Made by a program: the position numbers and the translations under genes. The notes below the pieces were generated by a model. The model saw only the letters and a program-made list of their open reading frames with translations. It was not told the DNA's origin and ran no database searches. From positions 310,001 through 374,000 of the forward strand of contig JAKSZP010007895.1 of NCBI GenBank assembly GCA_022478985.1: a stretch of DNA of 64,000 nucleotides. Reading direction: 5' to 3'. Numbering within the stretch: the first letter of the stretch is position 1; every line of letters begins with the position of its first letter. The stretch is from Massospora cicadina (Eukaryota; Entomophthoromycota; Entomophthoromycetes; Entomophthorales; Entomophthoraceae). Below, piece after piece: positions 44,220 through 55,925 of the stretch.

Positions 44220-46290
44220 ATATAATTGATCGCACCATGGAAGAAAATCCAAACAATAGTATACCCTCTCAGTGCACAATAGAAATGGTGAAGATGAAAA
44301 TGGAACGTCATCCCATGGTCTCATTTAAAAAAGCACAAAAAAATTTAATGGAGGTCTCAGAATCTTGAAAACTAATTTGTATTTCCAATAATTTAAACCA
44401 AGTCTTAACTTAGAGAATCATAAATCCAGGGGGAAGAGAAAGTCACAAAAGGACATATGCTGTGAACAAGACTTTTATGAATTTATAGAAATATATTGTT
44501 CTCCCAGAGACGTACAGCTCTAGTGCAAATATATCCACTATGGCATGCGGTTTGTAAACCCTGCACTATAATTTATTGTGCACTTATTAGGTGTTCATTA
44601 CAGGAAGCTCAATCATTTCATTAATAATCAAGGCTTTAAGGTTTTCTATGAGAAAGTGCACAATATAGCATTATAAAGTATTTAAGACATGCACAAACAA
44701 ATTAAAGAAAATTATAATATCATCCTGCTCATTACCCTAGTATAACCATTGATTCTGTAGATACAAGTATGTGGAAAAAAACTATGGAGCTCCTCAGAAA
44801 GGACCTTGTGGAGTTTAACAAGAAGACCCATAAACTATTTAAACTTTTTCAAGAGATTTAGCAGCAAGACGCTGAAACACGTGGTGAAATTGCTGCCCAT
44901 GTTTCTACTAGTTAACACAATGAGGAATAACGAATTAGGACCTTATATATCAATTAGATCTTGCTTTAAACAAATTGATAGTATTGAAGCCCACCAAACT
45001 TAAGGAGTTAGTTGTGTTACAGAACCTTGTGTCACATGTATCACGTGTTGAGAAAGATCAGTTATACCGCGCTACCCAAGTGGTCACCCACTCAGTTATT
45101 GAGCGATCTAACATATTGTAAAGAGAGTTAAAAACCAAAACAGTTAACTGAGAAGACTCTAAGAAGATTTATCATTCTCTCAATGAGACTGAGCTATGCA
45201 GAAATTCCTCAAGGAGCAAACAAAAACCAAGATGGAGAAAACTCATCAAAGCGCTGAGTTCTAGGAGATGAAGGAGGAATTAAACCAGCGTATTGAATTG
45301 TTAGAAGTTGAAGGCAAACTCTTTCTAATTTTCTTCTCTACCGCTCATTAACAAATCAATTCTCTTGACATATAATTTAAGAACCTGGAGATTAATAAAG
45401 TTGTACTTAAAATCCATTAACTTGATAGTTTCACTCCAAGGCTTACCATTGAAGAAATAGAACAGAACCTTAACTCATTATAAGATCAAATTTACAAACT
45501 CTATTTAAAAATTGAGTAGAGCAATACGTGTTCCAAAATAAATGATCAATATTCTCCCAGAGGAAACGTTTTCTCAGGTTTATAAGCTGATACCTAAAAA
45601 CTACCTTCAAGGACAAGTTTACAGATGAAAAAAAGCATTGAATTTTTCCTCCATATTCTTGAGGTTCAATGGAAGGTGAACTCAGAAAAAAGGCTAAACA
45701 TATCTTGCCTGTTAATTTGCATGGATCAGGAGGTTATGGTCCCCCACATTGATAACTTGAATACTTGGAAAAAAGCTAACATAGTCCATATAAAGGTTTT
45801 TGGTTCCAAACAAAAGCTGAGTAAGAAGAAACATGCTTTCATGGGAATTGCGTTATGTCAAACTGAAACACTAGCCAAATTCACGGATTTGTTCTATAAT
45901 GATGCTCAGCTCTAATGACCTCAAAGATACTTACACTGGATGATGCCGTAGCAGTCATTATTTCTGATTAAATAGTATTCCATCCTGTAAATACACATTA
46001 CTTCAGGAAAATAAAGCTTCAACTCTTTCCTAGACATTAAAAAAGCTCTGCTGGATGTGGTTGATATACACAAGCCAAAAACCACTAAAAGTCTTCTACA
46101 AAACATAGAGTGTATTTGGAAGAAGAAAAGCCAAAGAATAAGGGTGAGCTTAATTTTAACTTTTTTAAGAAGAACTACACCCAAGACGAGTGTTTTAAGG
46201 AGAACCCTGCTCTTGACAATCAGGGAAAAGGGAAGTCATCTTAAGGTCAGGTTCTCTAGATTTTACTATTTTAAAGTATCTGAAACCAGA
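44220..46290 (+). pseudogene. Gag of element G
   Basis: Coiled-coil-rich N-terminal part (about 44800-45500), a capsid piece open over 45625-45915 (QEVMVPHIDNLNTWKKA, KKHAFMGIALCQTETLAKF) matching E and C Gag, and a decayed knuckle near 46165-46205 in which only the last Cys and Lys are left (QDECFKEN). A GGAAAAGGGAAGTCA stretch then TTAA stands where E has GGAAAAGGGCAGTCA then ATGA, so the gag/pol overlap has decayed here. Confidence 0.72.
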
Positions 46291-46329
46291 TATTGCTAAT
46301 CAAAAGCATCACAGACTTTAAGAATTATT

Positions 46330-47100
46330 CTAGTGACTAATCTAAAGGGGGTTATGAAGATAAAGATAACTATATTTTTAGATACGCCCACTGAGATTAC
46401 CACCTCAGGTTGCTTGAATGCCAAAATATTTACAACGCCCAAGTACCATAAGACCCCTACATCAGTCATTTTAAAGAATATACAAGAATAATTGACACAA
46501 CCAGTGATGCTGACTAGTTCTGTGCCCTATTGGTTTGACAATTTCAAACTTACACAGTATATCAGAAATCAAGAAGTATCCCAAGAGAAGATAAACGATG
46601 TGTTTTGTCTTAAAGTGGGTTTAGTCCTACTTCCAATTTTTTCTGTAATAATATCTTAAGTAGTACTGGTGATTTATAAGGTCCAAATAATGGATATCTT
46701 GGATATGGGATACACAATCAATGTTCTCTCATCCCGGCTTATTAAAAAGATTGTGCTTCCCCCAGACCTTGAGTACACCCAGGTATAACACTGTGGGTTC
46801 ACATAAAGAAAAGCTATAGGTTGCTACTACACCTTGCTAATTTAAAATTAGTAAAATGTTTTTTAAGGTCCTAAAATTTCCTTGGACAACAGTCATTATG
46901 ACATACTCATTGGTATGCAATTTATGGTTTTATACAGAAGTTTTTTAAGGTGAAGGAAGGACATCTATCTCTCCTCAATTATAAAGTTCCCCTATTTCTG
47001 GATTATAAATAATCCAGTAAGAAAGAATACACTTGTCTGGTTAAGTACCCTGTTTCAACTTTTCTTTTACATTTATCTACTTTTGGAAAAAATGTGAAAA
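46330..47100 (+). pseudogene. Protease region of element G
   Basis: DMGYTINVLSSRLIKKI at about 46700-46750 aligns with DSGAPINIVSTKLIKKL of element C, and SHYDILIGMQFM at about 46890-46930 with its partner strand. The site reads D-M-G. Several stops intervene. Confidence 0.72.
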
Positions 47101-47317
47101 AGCCCCCTGATTCAGTAGATGCATCAGATGACATGCCAATATATGCCACTAATTAGGTAAATATTAAACCAGGAGAACAAAGAGTGGTCTCAACCAAAAT
47201 AACCCCTGAAAGTACCAAAAACTGCTTTATTACACATCACTAGCATTGTTATAGCAAGCCAATTTGTTTAAGAGTATAACTTGGAGTATTTGACCCAGCT
47301 TATCAGCGGCCATAAAG

Positions 47318-47455
47318 CTAAAATATTCGAGGTGGGTCAACCTTGGGACAAATATACCACACCAAGAATTTTTTAGCTAGTACAGGTTTTTGAACTCAAA
47401 ACCTGCACTAGGGTGGAAGCAGTTTTACCTGCCAGGCTAACCACCCTTTAGCAAT
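47318..47455 (-). mobile_element. tRNA-derived SINE (SINE-2), minus strand
   Basis: On the minus strand the element begins GGGTGGTTAGCCTGGCAGG, an A-box match (TAGCCTGGCAGG), and has a T-arm CAGGTTTT-GAGTTCA-AAAACCTG at 47405-47383 with a 7-nt loop holding the B box. A short body with GGTATATTTGTCCCAAGG follows. No clear target duplications were found. It lies between protease and RT of G. A second, worse copy is at 43838-43985. Confidence 0.7.
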
Positions 47456-47889
47456 CATCAAGTTAATACCTTAGACTTAATAACACGCGTAATCATAGTT
47501 AAGAAACAGGAGATTGTAAAAGGAGGAGATTCCAAATCAAAGATTAAGTAAGGTGAATATCATTAGCACTCAATTTAATTTGGCCCTACCTCACAAATTT
47601 AAATTTAAGCAATACCTTAAGTCCAAATATCAGATAAATTTAAATCATTAGTAACTGAGAAGGTGCATCTGCTACTTAAAGATTATCAAGAATATAATCA
47701 CATCAGAAGTTAATTACGGTCATATGAAGACCTGAATATACAGTATTGACGTAGGAGATTCTTAGTCTAATACAACCAAAATATAGAAGAAGGCAAAGGT
47801 AGAAGAGCAATATGAATTCCAAGCTAAAATAACTATGAAGACAGCTTACTTGTGCTCTCTGAGAATCTGTAATTGTCCTCTCTATTACT

Positions 47890-48317
47890 CATAAAAAAAG
47901 CTTTTTGGTCTCAGTATATTGTTAGATTACAATAAGCTAAACAGCTTCACAACTAAGGATAGTTATCTCATTACATGAGTAGACAATGCTTTGTCCCACT
48001 TTTCTGGCTTAAATTTCTTTTCCATGATGGACCTTGCCAGAGGTTACTGGCAGACATATTATTACCAGTAGAAAGAAAAGTGCGCCTTAAAATGCATGGA
48101 AAGATTTATGAAAATTAACCAGCTCCTCAGGAATTATGTAATATGCTCGCCTCATGTCAATGGGTGATGGATCATATCATGCAAGGTCTCAAAGTGAGCT
48201 GCGAGATTGTTTCTTAGATGACATAATGATGTTTTCAATGACCTCTATTGATCATCTAGATTGTTTCAATTCAGTTCTCCAACGAGTATGAGAAGAAGAA
48301 ATCAAGTTCAAGCCCGC
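47890..48317 (+). pseudogene. RT of element G, 5' part
   Basis: ARGYWQTYY near 48035-48065 (GYWQI motif), then FLDDIMMFS with FLDDI at 48211-48225, both Asp kept, then IDHLDCF and EIKFKP up to the exact start of the F LTR at 48318. Stops and a frame change are present in between. Confidence 0.8.
48313..48317. repeat. Target-site duplication of element F, left copy
   Basis: CCCGC against CTTGC at 63451-63455; two C/T differences. RT of G reads through if only one copy is counted, which supports the call. Confidence 0.65.
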
Positions 48318-49097
48318 TGTCAGACAAATAGATGTACAATTAGTCAATAAAAATACCTCAGTGCCAAATACTTTAAATATTATTAGTAACCCCATATCTG
48401 ATTCTTAGCGGAATTCTTTCAACAGAAAAAATGATTCAACTCCTCCTATTTCACTGAATAACCCACCTCATTATGAGGGGGTCGCTTTGAACCCCCATAA
48501 AAATAGCCCATTGGCCTGAAAGTCTGCCTGCATCCCAGCTTAAATTTAACAAATCTTCCTAAGGTAAAGCAACCCTTACTATAGACACTAGGGGGAGTTA
48601 GGGGAATGAAATATTCTATCAATTAGTCACCCCTTAAGAACCCCATTAATCAGCTGAATTGACCATATTTATAGAATGGCTGATTGGAATAATTACAATT
48701 AAATGCTCTCTTATGATTAAGTCATCCCAAATGTTGCTTCAATATCAAAATTTAAGCTTTACCAAAGTGATAAGGTTCTTGAGAGCTTTGATAGGCTAAA
48801 TTGCATTTAGCCAAATTAAGATACACTCTGCTTAAATTGAAGTTCCTCAACTCTCACTATTAGCCATAAGCAGTATAAATACTAGGAGGCGACAACTTAG
48901 TGAGGGTTTTTCATTACTAATACCCAAGTTTTTATATTAAAAAATTATCTAAAAACAATTTTCTTTGTCTTTTATAGTATTCCCATTATCTAATTTTAAA
49001 CAGCTGTTACGAGTTTTAAAATTCCTGAGGCTTCTGTTTTGTTAAACTCTAGTACAAATAGCGTCTTTGAGCGCTTACCCATGCCAGGATTCCAACA
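48318..49097 (+). repeat. 5' LTR of element F
   Basis: 780 bp starting TGTCAGACA and ending TTCCAACA. It pairs with 61571-62120 plus 63219-63450: shared stretches include TGCCTGCATCCCA, TTTAGCCAAATT, CTCACTATTAGCCAT, GACAACTTA and GCCAGGATTCCAAC. Divergence is high. Confidence 0.88.
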
Positions 49098-49099
49098 AG

Positions 49100-49119
49100 C
49101 GGTGCTCACTATAGGGGCA
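49100..49119 (+). promoter_or_regulatory. Primer-binding box of element F
   Basis: CGGTGCTCACTATAGGGGCA, two bases after the LTR end; one transition away from the usual TGGTGCTC start. Confidence 0.72.
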
Positions 49120-50090
49120 CATGTACACCACAATCTCTTAATGAAAATGGAGGCTGTATAATTGCGTAACCCTCCTACCCTTCCATCTGGAAATGAACCA
49201 AGTATAATTGCATTTGAACAGAAACCAGTCAGAGCTTTATCACGCCTTAAAAATCTTTCACAGTCCCCCTTTAAACCCCTTTAAAAACACTATTTCACCA
49301 AGTGAGGTTAGCATTGCCTCAATTTATGTATGTCCATAATTTGACATGAAAGACATACTGACCAACAGAAAATCAAGCACTTCCTGCCTCGCTTAAGTTG
49401 CATGGCCCAAGAGTTGATGGTACCTCATATGGACGCTTTGAGTACCTGGGCAGATGATAATGAAGCGCTTCTAGCTGAGTTTGACTCCAAGCATAGTCTA
49501 AAAATATAAAAACAGGCCTCTATGCGCCTTAGCGTGTATAAAGGAGAACTGAATTCTACCTTCACTGATAGGTTTTACTTTGCTGCTTAGACGTTGTTAC
49601 CTTCTAACATGCTAATTCTTGATAATACTGTCGCTGCTATGCTAACTGGGTTGGATTCTCAACCTTCTTAATCCAGGAATATAATCTCTGGGAAGCGCAA
49701 CTTCCTGAACTGCGACATAAATGAGGCTTTATTTTATATTGCATATTTATAAAATTTGAGACTACCCAAGGAGTTGTGGTGAAGCCCCAAGTTCTAACCA
49801 ATGAGATTCTTCACCTTTTGGCCAGTGGATGGAGGCCACGGAGACCCTCATGGACCCTTTGTGCATGTTTGCCCCTTGAAACCTGCTCCTTCAATGCATC
49901 TCAAAACATACATTACTCCATTTCGTAGGTCTGAGGCCCCTAAGCCAGCCAACAAAGTTTTACCATACAAGCTCATTGAAGTTGAAGTGCCTTCTTCACC
50001 ATTAAAGTTGGCAGTTGCGTGCCCTAAGGTTATAACTGCAACAAGGAAAGGCACATTATAAAGGCGTATTGTGGGAATATAGCCACCCAA
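49120..50090 (+). pseudogene. Gag of element F (shortened)
   Basis: A capsid segment at about 49375-49700 reads LSCMAQELMVPHMDALSTW and IKxQASMRLSVYKGELNSTF, matching E and G Gag. Only 260-280 bases separate it from the primer-binding box, whereas E has 1.4 kb there, so the N-terminal coiled-coil region is absent or was deleted. An 86-codon open frame (49801-50061) lies where the knuckle or pol start would be, but the motif is not recognisable. Confidence 0.6.
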
Positions 50091-50449
50091 CCTGAAGTGC
50101 CTGGCCCTATTTATCTCCTATCTCTCCTCTGACTTGCATAGACAACCTTTGAGATGATGACTATGAAGGTGGTTATGAGAACGTGAGACACTATATCCAT
50201 GGAGCCCCAGTTAAAGTTGGAATACCGTGCTGGCTAAACCCTGAAGTAGTAGACAAGGCCATGATACCCAATCACACTTATCTTAATTAAGTTCTGAGTT
50301 GCCTCAAGGTTATTGAAACTGCTATTGATGCTGATAACTCATTACCTTGATGATTTTCCCTATTAGCATGCTCATACTTTTATTTGATAATAGATAACTA
50401 ACCTGAAACCGCTATAAATTTGCCTCTACTTTCCATCTTAAGAAGGTTT

Positions 50450-51100
50450 TAGCTCTCCCCCAACTTTGGTGAGGCTGTACCTCAGGTAGTAGTAGTCATT
50501 AATAAATGTTTGGGTCATGGCCACTCTTGACACTGGCTCTCCAATTAATGTAATCTTTTATAAAACTCAAGAAGATTATATTGGCACCTAACCTGGAATA
50601 CTCCTAAGGGTATGGAACTGCAGGCCCTGCCAGCACTCTCACTATTGGGGCATACTCTTTCTTTCCCCTCAGATTTGAAAGCTTATCCTGTTGGCTCCTG
50701 CTATGGCCTTGGATAGCAATCATTATGACATGTCTATTAGCACTCAATTTTTGGTTGATTACAACGGAACCGTCATCCTGAATCAGGGTTACCTATCTGT
50801 GCTCAACTATGAGTGCCTCTGGTTCTAACCAATAAAGACCCCACAAAAAAGTACTCCAGCTTGATCAAGTACTCATCTTCTGCATTATCACTGCACTACA
50901 CCACATCTGGGAGCCATACAAAAGTGTTTCCAGAGTCACTGGAAGCCTCATAAGGAATTCCTTTAGTACGCCTCAGAGGAGATGTTAATTAAGTCTGGAG
51001 CCCAACGGTGATTGACATCAAAATTACTTTACAAATCCCTTGGAATTGCTTAGTTTAAATGACCAGTATTAATGGAGTAAGTCATCTAGAGCCCCAAATA
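50450..51100 (+). pseudogene. Protease region of element F
   Basis: MATLDTGSPINVIF with the catalytic D-T-G at 50529-50537 intact, then ALDSNHYDMSISTQFLVDY near 50710-50760 as the partner strand. Frames change and stops occur outside these motifs. Confidence 0.75.
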
Positions 51101-52449
51101 CTTCCTAGAAATCTTAGATCCTGCATACCAGCAATCTATTAAGATTCTGGTGAGGAGATTTACCAAGCAGGGCTGTATTGTGAAAAAAAACCAGGAGATA
51201 GAGTGTAAAAATTTATGGGTCTGGTTATTATTATTAGCCAATAACCCCTATAAACTTATTACTTGCACAGGTTAAGTTCTTGTGCAATTTGTCCGCGTTA
51301 TATAGTATTTGTTATGATTGGTTGATAATAGTATGATGACTATTATCCATAGTTGAATGGAATTCTTAGGTCTTGGCCAAACGCTCAGCCAGTATTTTCA
51401 CCTGAAATACTTGAGATGTCTCAAAATAGGGATTTGTTCCCTCATACCATCTAACCCAATCTTCTCTAAATTCCCTGGTGACAGTTTCTTCAATTTGACA
51501 CATAGTCAGCAGCAATCCCCAATTTGTTTCAGCTTCTTCTCTGGATCCACCCTCAGATCCTTACTCATTTCCTTAAAGAGTCTCCCAATTATCATACACA
51601 GCAATAATATCCCTGAGAAAGAATAGAACAGATGGATGCTGGAGTTTACTACACTGGTATATCTACTATATACTGCATAGACTGTAGACTGTAAACTCTT
51701 TTTTATTATGAGTGAGTTCTAGTAATTTATAGTGGGGGATTTGGTCGTATAACCCTCAGTTGACACCTCTTTAATGAAATAGCAGCCGTTGCCATTGAAT
51801 CACCCATCCTCATCTCAGCAGTGATGGTCTTCCCCATCCTAGCTAAGGATTCTGTCATTGGACATCCTCGAGACCTAAAATGGAAAGAGTCAGAAAACGT
51901 GTCACTAACGTTTTCTACTCAATCCTAGTGAACCAACCATATTTGGTAAGCGACCTGCTTAGGTAATGGGACTTGTTACCCATTAAGGCAAGTCACAAAC
52001 CAACTGATCGATTTGCAAGTTGCAGGTGGCATCACTCGCCTCACAAATTACTACTTATATTCTCAATTAGTTGGTGATGTAACCTGACCGATCCAAATTG
52101 GTACACCTGATAGTTAACCACTAAAAGATGCCCCTATTTCGTCAGCAACTCTGCCCGACAAGATCTTAAGCATTTGTCTGGATTGATCCCTGAAAGATCT
52201 AACCAGGCAAATATCCTAAATTCCCTCAAACAGTTACCCCAAAATCAGGGTCAACCAATTTTCAATTCACCCCACGTTAGTGAATTATCCCCTAGCAATT
52301 CCTGATTATCTAGCAGGGTGGGAATATGGGCATAAATCCCAACATAGGGTAAGGTCTTCTCATCCCTCTTGATGATATAGAGTGAGTTCATTGTCTTGGG
52401 CCTATGTCATAAATGGGCCTACCCTCTGTTTGATTATTGTGTGTTTTTC

Positions 52450-53513
52450 CTGACGTTCATATCTCAGAATGATTAACTTCTAACGAGCTTGAAGAAGTTC
52501 ACTCCTTATTAGATGCCTACGGTGATATCTTTTCTAAGTTTGATCATGATTATGAGCACATGAAGTATTGGCGCCACACATTTATTGTTGATAATGCCAG
52601 TCCCTATAATCTAAACTTACCATAAGTTAAAGATTGAAAATTAACAGATGAATATGGAACTAAGAAGTTTCTAGACGCTGGGTTAATAGTACGTTCCTAA
52701 AGCCCTTGGGCGTATTTTTTGTTATTTATAAAAAATGGAGGTCATTGGCAGTTATGGACTACCAAAAATTGAACAACCTAACTAAGAAAGGCAGCTATAC
52801 AATTCCTAGCATCAATTATGTGCATGTTTAACTCTCAGAATAAAATTCTTCTTCGGTATGGTTTTGGCTAGCAGATACTGGCATATTGAATTTTCTCCTC
52901 AAGGTCAGGAGAAATGTGCTCTCATTTGTAGTGAAGGCTTATTTCAGCCCACCCTGTTTACCCAAGGGCTGTGCAATGCGCCCACCTCCTTCCAATGAGT
53001 AATGGATCATATCTTACATGAACTTAAGCTGAGTTGCGTGATAGTCTATCTCAATGACATCACCATTTTTTCTACAACTTTAAAAAGCGTCTTACTCATC
53101 TAAAGGAAGTTTTTCAACACCTACGGGTATCTAACATTAAGCTGAAACCTTCCAAGTGAACTTTCTCCCAAAAAAACTAGAGTTCCTTGGCCATGCCATC
53201 TCACAAGTGGGAATTAACTTTTTACAAGATAAGGTCGATGTAATATCCAAGATGCCTGCACTTTAAACCCTGCGTGATATCCAGGTATCTTGGCATGATA
53301 AAGTATTACCATCATTCATCCCAAAGTTCGCCTATTTCAGTGAGCCACTTACATGCCTCATGGCTAAAAATAATCCTTTCTATTGGGGTGCTGAAAAGAA
53401 GGGCGCATTTGAGATCTTAAAGAAGTTGCTACAACAGGGCATATCCTTCACCATCCAGATTATGGTAAACCTTTCCTTTCGTTTACTGACGCCTTGACTA
53501 TGCTGTTGGAGCC
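52450..53513 (+). pseudogene. RT and RNase H 5' part of element F
   Basis: LLDAYGDIFSKF near 52510-52545, GFGxSRYWHIEFSPQGQEKCALI (near 52860-52930), TQGLCNAPTSF and VYLNDITIFS (YLNDI at 53047-53061; first catalytic Asp lost) mark RT. RNase H starts with FVYxDA-type PFVYTDA near 53480 and is cut at 53513 by the LTR of E. Confidence 0.82.
53509..53513. repeat. Target-site duplication of element E, left copy
   Basis: GAGCC, identical to 60017-60021. Confidence 0.92.
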
Positions 53514-53927
53514 TGTCAGGATTCACGATAAAAATTGTATCAAATTCCCATCTTCTGAATCTGGCCGTGCCAGATCGGTCATCAAACCTAACTAAGCTAA
53601 AACTCTTTCAGGATCATCCTCACCTATTCCTGAGTCACGTGGAGCGGCCTTTCCACCCTTTCAGTCAGGTGAGCGACGCTATCCATTGAGGACGCCCTCA
53701 AGGAGGCCATTCCAGAAGATCAGTAAAGATCCTGATTGGATGAGGCTCTGAAGATCCCTAAGGCACCGAGTCCTGATGCACCCTATAAATATTGAAGCAT
53801 TTTAATTTAATAAATTATTCAGTATTATAACTCATTTTTCCGTTTCCTCCTCAGTGCTCTTTCCAATTTTTCCAGCTTTGAGCCACCGCGAACCCCAGCG
53901 CCATTCTAAAGAACTGTAGCACCAACA
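53514..53927 (+). repeat. 5' LTR of element E
   Basis: 414 bp, TGTCAGGATTC...GTAGCACCAACA, with TATAAAT at 53784-53790 and AATAAA some 25 bases on (near 53809), which would give a short R region. Confidence 0.94.
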
Positions 53928-53931
53928 TAAG

Positions 53932-53951
53932 TGGTGCTCACTACAGGGGGC
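53932..53951 (+). promoter_or_regulatory. Primer-binding box of element E
   Basis: TGGTGCTCACTACAGGGGGC, four bases after the LTR, identical to D. Confidence 0.82.
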
Positions 53952-54702
53952 TCCGAGCTGACCTAAGTGAAAACGTCTATCACATAAATGGAAACCAATA
54001 GCAGCCCTGATGACCAAATGACGGGTCAATCGAGGAGCGTTAATCAATGGGTTAGTACTTCACAGTACGTGATGCTGCCCTCGCAGCTGGAAAGGCTAGA
54101 GTTCCATGCCGCCTTCCAACTCTCACTGCCCTCCCTAGATGGGAGCCAATACCAACTTCAGTTTGAACATACCAATGATGTCAACAACAATTAGTCCATG
54201 GCATCTACACTGAGGGCTCCCGCTCCAGCTGCTCCCGCGCCTCCACCATACCATTCACAATGTGGGACCTCTACGCCTCAGCCACATTACCTGCTGGGGA
54301 GCTTACCTTGGGCCTGATCGCTACCTTCATAACTTCGTCCACCCTGCAATTCATCACCTCCTCCAGTTAGTCAGATTACACCATCAGGAGGTCTCCTGGC
54401 ACCTAGGGCTCGCCCAAAATTTACATTCCTATATTATCAACTTCTATGATGCTGCCTCCTCCTTCATGCATGAGAATCGCAAAGCTATACTCAATAACCA
54501 ACAATTAATCAATGTGATCTGCAATCAAGTCATGGTATTAGATAGTGGCATCTATGGCTACCTTAAGGAGAAGTTTTGCCAAAACACCCAGCTGTTCGAA
54601 GCGACATGGACCCAGCAGTTACAACAAGTCAAAGAACTGGTATGGTCCCTATAGCAGCACTACTGAGAGCTAGCCTCTCATGACTATTCCCCCGCAAATG
54701 CT

Positions 54703-54783
54703 GGGCCAGAAGGTCCCGAGGGGCGTCAAGGGCCAGCTGGACCTGAGGGACCGCGTGGGCCTCAAGGGCCTTCAGGCCCCCCA
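54703..54783 (+). pseudogene. Collagen-like Gly-X-Y tract in E Gag
   Basis: Nine uninterrupted triplets with Gly first and mostly Pro second (GPE GPE GRQ GPA GPE GPR, then GPQ GPS GPP), in the same frame as the flanking Gag segments. Such a tract can form a trimeric collagen-type helix; here it is followed by a coiled coil that could nucleate the trimer. Confidence 0.85.
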
Positions 54784-55921
54784 ACCTTGGGTGAACCCAA
54801 AGACCCCTGGCAAAAAGATATAATAACTGCCCTGGCTGCCCTGCGGGACCAGACCCAAAAGGTGGCATTGGGGTGCAAGATCTGATCGGACGGTGTCCCC
54901 CTCAACCCCAGGGTCTCCATCAAAGCGCTGTCAGATGAGATGGATAACCTCAGCGCTTTCATGAGGCTTACCAATGCTCGCATCTCCCAGCTTGAAACAA
55001 CATGTCGTGGCTTTGAAACCCAGTTGGCCACCATCAAAAACCAGCTCCAACAACGGAACGCCGAGATTAAATCCTTAAAGGAGCAGGTTGCTAGCAAGGC
55101 GTCCGCTTCCACCCTCAGTCAAAATTGGGAATACATCCAAGAAGACTTAGAAGGTTTGTGGAGGCGGTTAGATCAGCAGGTTCTTCGAGAATATGCAGAA
55201 ATGGAGATCTTGGAGCCAACACCTATCCCAGGCATTAACACCCTTTCCACTCCTATTGTCGCTAACTTTAAACCTAGCTTCAAGGAAAGGTTCACCCCCA
55301 GATGGGAGAGTATTACCTCCTTCTTGTATGCCTAAGAGAGTTCCATGGAGGAGGCCACCAATCGACAAAAGGCGAAGCATATCCACTCCTGCCTAGACAA
55401 CACCGCCTGGGAAATCATGACTCCCCATCTGAAGGAGTGTAACACCTGGGAACAGGTCCGCACCGCCCTGATCCAAGAGTTTGGCAGTAACCAAACCTTG
55501 GCCAACCAGAAGCAAGCGTTCATGGGCATTTGACTTAACAAAGGAAAAAACCCTATGGAGTTTGCCAACTGGCTCTACGCTCAGGCACAACCTTTGGTTA
55601 TGACAAATTGTATCACTCTGGACGACGCCATCACCGTGTTCATCTCCGCCCTGGGATCCTATCCTGAGGTCCAGATGCACATGATCAGGCAGAAGAATGG
55701 GTTCACTTGTATCAGGGAGATTAAGGAGGCCCTCAACGAGATTCCTGTCATGATCCTGCACTCTAAAGCTGCGTCCACTGGCCCTTCTAACCGCCCTAGA
55801 GTCCATGTAGTCAAGAACCAGAAAAACCCCCATCCTTGGTGCACCTATTGCAATGGTTTAGGCATAGCGCTAAGACTTGTTGGAAACGTCTAGCTGAGGA
55901 GGCAGGAAAAGGGCAGTCAGC

Positions 55922-55925
55922 ATGA
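55922..55925 (+). promoter_or_regulatory. ATGA gag/pol overlap of element E
   Basis: Gag ends GCA TGA and pol begins ATG AAG GAC; pol is -1 relative to gag. Confidence 0.75.

Larger units (their letters stand above)
53988..55925 (+). pseudogene. Gag of element E, with collagen-like tract
   Basis: Begins at ATG 53988 and ends at the TGA of ATGA (55925). Order: N-terminal region with a Pro/Ala-rich patch (about 54200-54240); helical segment INFYDAASSFMHEN (54437-54478); nine Gly-X-Y triplets (54703-54783); a long coiled coil (54940-55190); capsid (55345-55740 with NTWEQVRTALIQEF and NQKQAFMGI); knuckle CTYCNGLG then a one-base deletion before the remaining His and Cys (55838-55880). Interruptions: a frame change after codon 69, and stops near 54652, 54885, 55333 and 55531, several of the CAG-to-TAG or CGA-to-TGA kind. 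It would form the particle core. Confidence 0.87.

Noticed and set aside
54629..55112. Minus-strand ORFs opposite E gag
   Set aside because: Shadow frames created by the Gly/Pro-rich and coiled-coil coding sequence on the plus strand.
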